DNA from: Nitrospiraceae bacterium | GTDB lineage: Bacteria > Nitrospirota > Thermodesulfovibrionia > UBA6902 | Reading direction: 5' to 3' | Length of the DNA: 18,684 nucleotides | NCBI GenBank assembly: GCA_020354155.1 | Contig: CP070644.1 | Coordinates: 1,391,668-1,410,351 of the forward strand | Shown here: piece by piece, positions 1 to 5,987 of the stretch | Position numbering within the stretch: position 1 is the first letter of the stretch | Layout: every line of letters begins with the position of its first letter | Position numbers and translations under genes: made by a program | Notes under the pieces: model-generated | Seen by the model: the letters and a program-made list of their open reading frames with translations, nothing else | Database searches by the model: none | What the model was told of the DNA's origin: nothing

Positions 1-1
1 A

Positions 2-979
2 TTACGCAATGCAGGGGGGAAAGAGGCTTATATAGAACTTCTTAAGCACAAGTTCAATCCTTACTCAGTTGGAACAGAGTTAGAGAGAGAACTCATTGAC
101 GACTATGGTCTTGTAGCACAGACCACGGGATTCTGGAGTGGTATCGACTATGGAAATTGCAATCCCATGCCACCACCACCTTCATTGAGTGATGTGCACG
201 ATGAAGTAAAAAAACATCAGATTGACCTTCTCTTATTCTCACACTACGCGGATGAGATTGAGGCCTGTCCAAATATTTTTAATGATGTGGTGCAATGGGC
301 AAAGCGATTACGGGAGGGTGGAGTGAAACCCTTATTACCAACAAATGTAATACCAGCTCTCATGGGTGATAGCAATGAAAATTCTGCTGCTGATATATGG
401 GTTGTACTTCCGAAGATGTACGATGCTTATACGGATAATATAAATCAGGTAATACAAAGAGGAGAAGAAGTCTGGACCTACAACGCATTGGTACAAGACG
501 ATTATTCCCCTAAGTGGACCATAGATTTTCCTCCTATAAATTACAGGATTCAACCCGGGTTTATTAGCCAGAGTCTTGACGTAACCGGTGTGCAATACTG
601 GGTATTTGACTACTGGACAGAAGACCCGTGGAATGATCTAACGAAATACGGCAATGAATATCCTGGAGATGGAGTATTTGTGTATCCGGGAAATATGGTG
701 GGCATAAGTGGAGTAGCACCAGGGATGAGACTCAAATGGATTCGTGAAGGAATCGAAGACTGGGAGTATGTACATATGCTCAAAGCCCTGGGACATGCAG
801 ATTTCGCTTTAAACATTACAAGACAGGTGGCCCCTGACTGGAAAAAATGGACTCGAAGTACTGACGAGCTTTACGCGGCCAGAATATCTCTTGGAGATAA
901 GATTCACCAGAATTCAGCACAACCTTTAGAACAGAGCTGGTCGGGTTTTTCTGGACACCAAATTCCGGCTTATAAGTGA
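2..979 (+). CDS. DUF4091 domain protein, 5'-partial, 3' end replaced by IS sequence
   Basis: The frame is open from the first bases of the window, so the gene begins upstream; the first internal ATG is at 167 but in-frame coding sequence precedes it. The C-terminal half resembles the DUF4091 domain found in secreted glycoside-hydrolase-like proteins: a Trp/Tyr-rich core (VQYWVFDYWTEDPW), a GDGVFVYPG motif, and the family's closing GMRLKWIREGIEDWEYVHML helix. The role is probably polysaccharide or glycan processing, but no catalytic activity can be claimed from this fragment. The left end of the IS3-family element starts at 938, so the last 13 codons and the TGA stop come from the IS. The DUF4091 domain itself appears nearly complete, so the truncation may remove only a short tail. 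I am confident of the domain and unsure of the function. Confidence 0.75.
   Translation, partial: LRNAGGKEAYIELLKHKFNPYSVGTELERELIDDYGLVAQTTGFWSGIDYGNCNPMPPPPSLSDVHDEVKKHQIDLLLFSHYADEIEACPNIFNDVVQWAKRLREGGVKPLLPTNVIPALMGDSNENSAADIWVVLPKMYDAYTDNINQVIQRGEEVWTYNALVQDDYSPKWTIDFPPINYRIQPGFISQSLDVTGVQYWVFDYWTEDPWNDLTKYGNEYPGDGVFVYPGNMVGISGVAPGMRLKWIREGIEDWEYVHMLKALGHADFALNITRQVAPDWKKWTRSTDELYAARISLGDKIHQNSAQPLEQSWSGFSGHQIPAYK
938..957 (+). repeat. IS left terminal inverted repeat
   Basis: TGGTCGGGTTTTTCTGGACA matches the reverse complement of 2260-2279 at 16 of 20 positions; the four differences lie in the five-base middle. It lies inside the last codons of the DUF4091 reading frame, which shows where that gene was interrupted. 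Confidence 0.8.
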
Positions 980-991
980 TAAGCTGCCTGC

Positions 992-1822
992 TCATACTGC
1001 CACCTCCTTATGAGGCAGTGTGCTCCAGTAAACAGTATCCGGCGTCCTTCGGTCAAGGCTTTGATGCCTGCGCCTGCTGTTGTAGAATTCAAAATACGTT
1101 TTAAGCCCCTCTCTGGCAGCAGGTATAGAATCATACGCCTTCAAATACACATCTTCATACTTCACGCTTTTCCATAGCCTCTCGACCATGATGTTGTCCA
1201 TCCAACGGCCCCGTCCATCCATACTGATTTTGATCCCATTGGCATCCAGAATCCCGGTAAATGCATCTGACGTAAATTGACTTCCCTGATCGCTGTTGAA
1301 TATCTCCGGCACACCATATTTCAAAATAGCTTCCTCCAATACCTCGGTACAGAAAGACGCATCCAACGTATTGGACAGACGCCAGGCCAAAACTCTCCGG
1401 CTTGCCCAGTCCATGATCGCTACAAGATAACAAAACCCTCGTGCCATAGGCAGATACGTAATATCAGCCGCCCAGACACGGTTTCCCCGGGTGATTTCCA
1501 GTCCTCTAAGCAAATACGGATAGATTTTGTGTCCAGGGTGCGGCTTGCTCAGCCGTGGTTTTTTGTATATTGCCTCTATACCCATCTTTCTCATAAGCGT
1601 CCTTACATGGTCTCTTCCGATCTTGTATCACAGGCCTTGAAGTTCATCACGAATACTCCTGCTTCCCATAGACGGATATTTCAGATGAATCTCATCAATC
1701 TGCTTCATGATCTCAAGATCCCCGGGATTCATCGGCACTGCCTTGTAGTACAGACTTGATCGGGAAAGCTCCAGTATCTCGCTCTGCCGCGTTAACGGCA
1801 ACTCGTGCTCCCGGTCTATCAT
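992..1822 (-). pseudogene. IS3-family transposase OrfB (DDE integrase core), TGA-interrupted
   Basis: OrfB is the catalytic part of IS3 transposases. The frame runs 276 codons from the ATG at 1820-1822 (overlapping the orfA stop) to a TGA at 992-994, with one internal TGA at 1628-1630 (codon 65). The part before that stop has the HTH_21-like region (LSRSSLYYKAVP, YPSMGSRSIRDELQGL). The part after it has the rve core with all three acidic residues: Asp120 in WAADITY, Asp178 in NSDQGSQF and Glu214 in VERLWKS. The D-E spacing of 35 residues is standard for IS3. The stop codon probably replaces GGA (Gly), since LGYKIGRDHVRTLM is the normal family stretch. The catalytic part could be produced from the ATG at 1592-1594 but would lack the N-terminal region. 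Confidence 0.85.
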
Positions 1823-2118
1823 CTCTTTGCGCTCAGCCCGAAGATGCGCCCGAGCGCACCTGATAAAAAATCATTCTCCATTGCTAATTGCCCTGTCTTC
1901 GCGTGGAGCTCTTTAACACTTGCTCCTTCAGCAGGATCTTTTCCCTTCCCAAACACTTCGTCAGCTCTCTCCATCAGCTATTTCTTCCATTTCGTGATCT
2001 GGTTGGGATGGACCTGAAATCGCTCCGCCAACTCTACTACCGTTTGATCCCCCTTCATCGCCTCCAGTGCTACCTTTGCCTTGAATGCTGCTCCAAGGTT
2101 GCGTCTCGGTCTTTTCAT
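1819..2118 (-). pseudogene. IS3-family transposase OrfA (helix-turn-helix), amber-interrupted
   Basis: OrfA supplies the DNA-binding domain of IS3-family transposases. From the ATG at 2116-2118 (MKRPRRN, a common family start) the frame gives a helix-turn-helix region with AFKAKVALEAMKG and VHPNQITKWKK. It then hits TAG at 1978-1980, codon 47. The sequence past the stop stays in frame and family-like (VKELHAKTGQLAMENDFL) for 52 more codons, to a TGA at 1819-1821. TAG differs by one base from CAG, and Gln is common at this place. An upstream in-frame ATG at 2197-2199 would add 27 residues, but these do not look like the family. The final TGA overlaps the orfB ATG. Confidence 0.8.
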
Positions 2119-2259
2119 CTCTGCTGCTTCTTTCTTGCCTTTTACAGGACATGTTACAAAATCCAGCTCCATCATTTGCCCTGTATGGGGTTTTCTCAAG
2201 TCATCCCTATGCCTGATACCCCATGATTTCGTTTAGAGCAGCTTTATCACTTATCCCCC

Positions 2260-2279
2260 TGTCCAGTTTATCCCGACCA
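2260..2279 (-). repeat. IS right terminal inverted repeat
   Basis: Read on the minus strand it is TGGTCGGGATAAACTGGACA, the partner of 938-957. A second shared block, ATAAGTGATAA followed by GCTGC, sits inside both ends (from 972 on the left, 2238-2254 on the right) at different distances from the tips. Confidence 0.8.
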
Positions 2280-2351
2280 CTTCTAAGTTCTACGAGCTGA
2301 TTTTGTTTATTAAAGGTATATTGATTTTTATAGCGATTTCGTAACGTAATA

Positions 2352-3056
2352 CTATTTTTCAATTAAATAATATACGCTGCCTCTGTCGTCAAGTCTGTTA
2401 TTTCCTTCAAGCTCATTGAAATGCTGATCGACTATTTTAGGGCAAATGTTCCTTATCATTTTATCAAACGACGCTCTGCTATATCTGTTTCCCCAAGTCC
2501 ATCCTGGAGCTGGTGATTCATAGTAATACTTGCTATTTGTTATTAAAGAAACAACACTCTGAACTATTAAATATTTATTTGCCATCCTATATGATAGCTC
2601 CAATATTTTATCGGGAGCATCGACATGATAAAGCCCCCCGACATTTGCAACGATATCAGTTGAAAAGAATTTTGAGCTTGGAGTTATCTCTTCTTTCTTG
2701 AATTCTATGCCATTAAGATTAAGTCGTTCTGCTATTAACGTAGCATTATCAAAGTGCTTATCCCTATCACTATCTATTCCAATGCTTCTGTTGCATCCAA
2801 GCCTTGATGCAACCATGGCGTAAAAACCATCTGCACAGAACAGCTCTGTAAAAGAAACACCATCTGCTGTATTTTTTTCTGACTTGGCAATAGCATAAGC
2901 AATGTAGGCTGTGATAATAGGTGCTTTTGCTTTTTGGTTTAATTCATAGATTCCCGGAAGCTGGTCATTATTCACACCAAAAAAAGAATATGTATGATAC
3001 AGCGGGCCTAAATCAGAAAGGATATTGTTCTTTATTTTATTTGATGAGTTAGACAT
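2352..3056 (-). CDS. Class I SAM-dependent methyltransferase-like protein
   Basis: The 234-residue product has a Rossmann-type SAM-binding pattern. Motif I is TELFCADGFYAMVASRLG near residues 70-87. An acidic end of strand 2 (SIGIDSD) follows near residue 95, and a motif IV-like strand (DIVANVGGLYHV) near 134-145. The GxLYH-like stretch recalls the CmoB/DUF1698 type of methyltransferase, but overall similarity is loose and the substrate is unknown. A perfect AGGAGG Shine-Dalgarno lies 6-7 bases before the ATG, which fixes the start. It stands alone between a dead IS and an opposing terminator. Its surroundings are clearly more AT-rich than the rest of the window, which fits acquisition by transfer. 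Confidence 0.6.
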   Translation of the reverse strand: MSNSSNKIKNNILSDLGPLYHTYSFFGVNNDQLPGIYELNQKAKAPIITAYIAYAIAKSEKNTADGVSFTELFCADGFYAMVASRLGCNRSIGIDSDRDKHFDNATLIAERLNLNGIEFKKEEITPSSKFFSTDIVANVGGLYHVDAPDKILELSYRMANKYLIVQSVVSLITNSKYYYESPAPGWTWGNRYSRASFDKMIRNICPKIVDQHFNELEGNNRLDDRGSVYYLIEK

Positions 3057-3087
3057 TCTAAGCCTCCTAATTTGATGCTATTACTAA

Positions 3088-3118
3088 TTATTTCTAAATC
3101 TTCACTTCAGAAATAATA
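3088..3118. repeat. 8-bp inverted repeat upstream of the methyltransferase gene
   Basis: ATTATTTC at 3088-3095 and GAAATAAT at 3111-3118 are perfect inverted copies separated by 15 bases. They lie upstream of the methyltransferase ribosome-binding site. This could be an operator or a weak hairpin, but in such AT-rich DNA it may be chance. Confidence 0.25.
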
Positions 3119-3168
3119 AAAAATGTACTTCAAAAAACTTCGAATTACAAGAAAATAATTATTACCTT

Positions 3169-3207
3169 AAAAAAAAGAGCTGCCCCGTCTTTTGAGAACG
3201 GGACAGC
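3169..3207 (-). terminator. Rho-independent terminator after the histone-like gene
   Basis: On the minus strand a 10-bp stem (GCTGTCCCGT with ACGGGGCAGC, one G-U type pair) closes a 9-base loop and is followed by TC and eight Ts. It lies 25 bases past the stop of the lysine-rich gene and should end the transcript of the 4051-3233 gene pair before the methyltransferase gene. Confidence 0.85.
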
Positions 3208-3232
3208 CGTAATTTCAAAACAGCAGAAAAAG

Positions 3233-3460
3233 TTATCTTTTTTTCTTTTTGGCTGTTTTCTTCTTTGCTACTTTCTTCTTTGCAGCTTTTTTCTTCGTAG
3301 CCTTTTTCTTTGCTACTTTCTTCTTCGTAGCCTTTTTCTTTGCTACTTTCTTCTTTGCAGCTTTTTTCTTAGTAGCTTTCTTCTTTGCTACTTTCTTTTT
3401 GGCTGCTTTCTTCTTCGTAGCCTTTTTCTTCTTTGCAGCGGCTTTTTTCTTGGCGGCCAT
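3233..3460 (-). CDS. Lysine/alanine-repeat histone H1-like DNA-binding protein
   Basis: The 75-residue product is almost only Lys, Ala, Thr and Val, built from five-residue units KKKAA, KKKVA and KKKAT. These combine into a partly regular 15-residue super-repeat ending in KKKKR. Such sequences resemble the basic tail of eukaryotic H1 and bacterial H1-like proteins (Hc1/AlgP type), which bind and condense DNA non-specifically. There is no separate folded domain, so it is a pure tail protein. A good Shine-Dalgarno (AAAGGGGG) precedes the ATG. It lies 45 bases downstream of the winged-helix gene and is followed by a strong terminator, so the two genes are probably one transcript. The composition is extreme, but the frame, start signal and terminator support a real gene. 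Confidence 0.8.
   Translation of the reverse strand: MAAKKKAAAKKKKATKKKAAKKKVAKKKATKKKAAKKKVAKKKATKKKVAKKKATKKKAAKKKVAKKKTAKKKKR
3240..3450 (-). repeat. Tandem purine-rich coding repeat (15-bp units, 45-bp super-unit)
   Basis: The DNA under the KKKxA protein consists of near-identical 15-bp units that are almost all purine on the coding strand (AAGAAGAAA, AAGAAAAAG and similar with GCT/GTA/ACG breaks). Codon variation among AAA/AAG, and between Ala, Val and Thr, keeps the units from being exact copies. The repeat is liable to copy-number change by slippage. Confidence 0.75.
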
Positions 3461-3505
3461 TCCTTTTCACCCCCTTTCTTCTCTCACAATCATAATGAGA
3501 GTAAT

Positions 3506-4051
3506 TTACAGTCTTCCTAACAGAAGAATCTTTTTGGCATTTATAAGCTTTTTGAGCTTCCGGTCCCCCGTTTTTTTTCTGGATCTATATTCTGTCGGCT
3601 GCATAACGGTAAAACTGATCTCGCGGCCGAAACGTTTTTCTATATCACTGAGAGATTTCTTTAAATGGTTTGAATCCGTTACAACAAAGAGATCAAGTTT
3701 TGGAACATTCGGGTTGCGCACATAGGGACCATAGATAAAGGCGGTTTTGGCTTCGGACGCTTTCAGTACTGATTTCAGCGCACCGGGGATTCCAAGTGTT
3801 TTTGCAATAAGACCTTTCAGTTCAGGGAAGAGGGGGGAATTTCTATTGACCGTGAAGTATTTAAGATTGCCTTCACGTTCACTGACAACAAGATCCATAG
3901 TGTGGAGTTTATCAAGTTCTTTTTTGACGCCTGAAGGATTTTTATTGACAAGTCTGGCGATTTCCCGCACATAAAATTTTTCATCGGGATTATTGAAGAG
4001 CAATGACATTATGTCTGCTCTTATGCCTGATGTAAAAAGTTTGTCTAACAT
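3506..4051 (-). CDS. Winged-helix regulator with a degenerate nucleotidyltransferase-like domain
   Basis: The 181-residue protein starts with a winged helix-turn-helix of ArsR/MarR type (residues about 5-70): FYVREIARLVNKNPSGVKKELDKL, then a wing at LVVSEREGNLKYFTVN. The C-terminal half has the outline of a minimal nucleotidyltransferase fold (FIYGPYVRNPNVPKLDLFVV). The usual Gly-Ser is Gly-Pro and the first Asp of the DxD pair is missing, so catalysis is doubtful and a ligand- or protein-sensing role is more likely. It precedes the histone-like gene by 45 bases, so it may control that gene and itself. No Shine-Dalgarno precedes the ATG, and the best promoter predicts a leader of only about 5 bases. 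Confidence 0.7.
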   Translation of the reverse strand: MLDKLFTSGIRADIMSLLFNNPDEKFYVREIARLVNKNPSGVKKELDKLHTMDLVVSEREGNLKYFTVNRNSPLFPELKGLIAKTLGIPGALKSVLKASEAKTAFIYGPYVRNPNVPKLDLFVVTDSNHLKKSLSDIEKRFGREISFTVMQPTEYRSRKKTGDRKLKKLINAKKILLLGRL

Positions 4052-4062
4052 ATATTGTTAAT

Positions 4063-4091
4063 AATGTATAACAGAAAAACAAAGTTGTCAA
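4063..4091 (-). promoter_or_regulatory. Sigma70-type promoter of the winged-helix/histone-like pair
   Basis: Minus-strand TTGACA (4086-4091) is a perfect -35 box. A 17-base spacer leads to TACATT (4063-4068); TATACA is an alternative with a 15-base spacer. The predicted start is near 4056, about 5 bases from the ATG at 4051. Confidence 0.6.
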
Positions 4092-4288
4092 GAAAAAAAT
4101 GCATAAAAAGAAACATAAAATTACTTTTTGTGAACAAATGAAATGTTGAAAATTAGAATACTATTGTTCTCAAAATAAATACAGATCTATTTGCATGTTC
4201 TCCCTTTTACATTGGACGATGCAGGTTGTCGAAATATTCATTTTATATCCTGGAGAATTTCAAGTGAGAATGCTGTCTGGCATTTCTG

Positions 4289-4297
4289 TGATATAAT
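4289..4297 (+). promoter_or_regulatory. Extended -10 promoter element of the radical SAM gene
   Basis: TGATATAAT is a perfect extended -10 (TGnTATAAT). No good -35 box is visible, as is usual for extended -10 promoters. The expected start site is about 4304, the A of the annotated ATG itself. Confidence 0.6.
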
Positions 4298-4303
4298 GGG
4301 GAT

Positions 4304-5311
4304 ATGAAGGAAGCAATGTTTTATGAAAAACTGGGTGAGATGAAAGTTCAGTGTGCTCTCTGCGCGCATTCATGCATTATTCATCAAGGCCGGCGCGGTA
4401 TATGCGGTGTGAGGGAGAACAGGGAAGGAATACTGTACAGCCTGGTCTATGGGAAACTGATTGCTGCCAATGTCGATCCCATAGAAAAAAAACCGCTTTT
4501 TCATTTTCTGCCCGGGACCGCTTCCTTTTCTGTTGCAACCGTGGGCTGTAATTTTAAATGTAAACATTGTCAGAACTATGACATTGCCCATTGTACAAAG
4601 GAGAGTAAAGGTATACCGGGAGATGATGCGACTCCTGAACAGGTTGTCAAAGCAGCAGAGCGGGCAGGCTGCAGGAGTATCTCCTATACCTATACTGAAC
4701 CCACCGTGTTTTATGAATTTGCTTTTGACTGTGCACGCATTGCTCATGAGCGCGGGATAAAAAATGTCTTCGTCAGTAACGGGTACACTTCGCTTGAGGC
4801 AGTAAAGACAATTGCCCCTGTTCTTGACGGGATTAATATAGATTTGAAGGGTGATGACGAGTTTTATAAGAAAATATCCGGAGCTCGCCTGCAACCTGTC
4901 CTGAATACAATTCAATTAATGAAGGAACTCGGTGTGTGGGTTGAAGTTACGACACTAATAATTCCATCATATAATGACTCAGAAAAAACGCTTGGCGATA
5001 TTATAGAATTTATAAAATCTGTTGATCCCGGAATTCCGTGGCATGTTTCACAATTTTATCCTACGTACAAACTTCTTGATCAACCAAGAACGCCGGTAGC
5101 AACATTGAAGAGGGCAAGGGAAATGGGGATCCAGAGGGGGCTCAAATATGTATATGAAGGCAATGTTCCCGGTGAAGGCAGTGAAAGCACCTCTTGCCCG
5201 GGATGTGGAGAACTCCTGGTCGAACGGCATGGCTACCAAATAACAGGAAATACTATCGGGGAAGGAGAATGCCCTCATTGCTCATTGGCAATTGAGGGAG
5301 TATGGAGATAA
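4304..5311 (+). CDS. amrS: AmmeMemoRadiSam system radical SAM enzyme
   Basis: The 335-residue protein matches the AmrS group, relatives of pyruvate formate-lyase activating enzyme. It has an N-terminal Cys cluster (Cys17, 20, 24, 34 in CALCAHSC and GICGVRENR) and the radical SAM motif CNFKCKHC (Cys82, 86, 89), which binds the 4Fe-4S cluster that cleaves SAM. TIM-barrel motifs follow (YTYTEPTVF, NGYTS, GINIDLKGD). Two C-terminal CxxC pairs (298/301 and 323/326) probably bind zinc or another cluster. The reaction is not well defined for the family. The usual partners, MEMO1-like and AMMECR1-like proteins, are not in this window. The start MKEAMFYEKL is family-like; an ATG at 4316, preceded by AAGGA at a short spacing, is an alternative. 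The downstream regulator gene follows after six bases. Confidence 0.85.
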   Translation: MKEAMFYEKLGEMKVQCALCAHSCIIHQGRRGICGVRENREGILYSLVYGKLIAANVDPIEKKPLFHFLPGTASFSVATVGCNFKCKHCQNYDIAHCTKESKGIPGDDATPEQVVKAAERAGCRSISYTYTEPTVFYEFAFDCARIAHERGIKNVFVSNGYTSLEAVKTIAPVLDGINIDLKGDDEFYKKISGARLQPVLNTIQLMKELGVWVEVTTLIIPSYNDSEKTLGDIIEFIKSVDPGIPWHVSQFYPTYKLLDQPRTPVATLKRAREMGIQRGLKYVYEGNVPGEGSESTSCPGCGELLVERHGYQITGNTIGEGECPHCSLAIEGVWR

Positions 5312-5317
5312 CGCACC

Positions 5318-5974
5318 ATGGACAAAAAGCTTAGGGACGAAATACTGGAACTCATATGGTCATTAAGAGAAAAAGGTTCGAAGAGCTGTGCAGATGTTGT
5401 ATCTGGTCTGGGGGAAAGCGAAACAACTGATACGATGAGTAAAATGGAGAAATCCGGTCTCGTGACAATGAGTGATGATACTATTGAACTAACCGATAAG
5501 GGTGAAGTGCGTGCCAGGGATCTCACAAGAAGACACAGGCTGGCGGAACGGCTCTTTCATGATGTATTGGACGTGAGCATGCAGGAAAGCGAAGAAACGG
5601 CCTGCGAGATTGAGCATTTTCTATCACCATCTGTGACTGACAGTGTCTGCTCCTTTCTTGGCCATCCGCCTACCTGCCCCCATGGCAAACCCATACCAAG
5701 GGGGGACTGTTGTTCAAAATACAGGAAGGAAGTGAAGCCCCTTGTCATGAAGCTGAAGGAACTTGAAGGCGGCAAAAAGGGACGCATAGTATTTATTGTA
5801 CCTTCTGACAGTACCCGGCTTGAGCGGCTTGCATCAATGGGAATTGTGCCGGGAAGTATTGTAAAACTGAAACAGAAACGTCCTTCATTCGTGCTTGAGA
5901 TAGAAGAAACAACTCTCGCAGTGGATGCACTTATTGCTGAGGAAATCTATGTAAAGGAAACCATAGCCTCGTAA
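5318..5974 (+). CDS. DtxR-family metal-dependent regulator with C-terminal FeoA domain
   Basis: The 218-residue protein has an N-terminal winged helix (about 1-65; LTDKGEVRARDLTRRHRLAERL marks the end of the wing and the linker helix). The DtxR dimerisation/metal domain follows with His73 and Glu77 (HRLAE) and Cys96, Glu99, His100 (CEIEH), equivalent to the DtxR metal sites. A FeoA/SH3-like domain covers about 153-215 (ERLASMGIVPGSIVKL). It probably represses or activates iron or manganese genes when metal is bound. The middle segment GHPPTCPHGKPIPRGDCC matches the DtxR NPIP loop but carries Cys120, 131 and 132, with Cys111 nearby. It is co-transcribed with amrS (6-base gap), so amrS may be under iron control. 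It ends convergently with the protease gene. Confidence 0.85.
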   Translation: MDKKLRDEILELIWSLREKGSKSCADVVSGLGESETTDTMSKMEKSGLVTMSDDTIELTDKGEVRARDLTRRHRLAERLFHDVLDVSMQESEETACEIEHFLSPSVTDSVCSFLGHPPTCPHGKPIPRGDCCSKYRKEVKPLVMKLKELEGGKKGRIVFIVPSDSTRLERLASMGIVPGSIVKLKQKRPSFVLEIEETTLAVDALIAEEIYVKETIAS

Positions 5975-5987
5975 TGAGCTGTTGTCA

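Larger units (their letters stand above)
938..2279 (-). mobile_element. IS3-family insertion sequence, inactivated copy
   Basis: This 1342-bp element is bounded by imperfect inverted repeats that begin TGGTCGGG and share CTGGACA after a variable 5-base core. It ends in 5'-TG and CA-3', as IS3 elements do. It carries overlapping orfA and orfB on the minus strand in the usual IS3 arrangement. Each frame has one nonsense codon, TAG in orfA and TGA in orfB, so this copy is unlikely to transpose on its own unless readthrough occurs. The bases next to the two ends (AGC on the left, CTT on the right) do not form a target-site duplication. The element interrupts the 3' end of the DUF4091 gene. Confidence 0.85.

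Noticed and set aside
1628..1630. TGA as a recoded sense codon in orfB
   Set aside because: TGA clearly acts as stop for other genes here, such as gspH and gspJ, and a single substitution from GGA explains it.
3249..3725. Plus-strand frame rich in Phe/Ala opposite the lysine-rich gene
   Set aside because: It is the antisense of the KKKA repeat (AAA/AAG read backwards as TTT/CTT); the minus strand has the start signal and terminator.
4205..4230. TGCAT / ATGCA inverted repeat upstream of amrS as an operator
   Set aside because: Five-base arms more than 20 bases apart are expected by chance.
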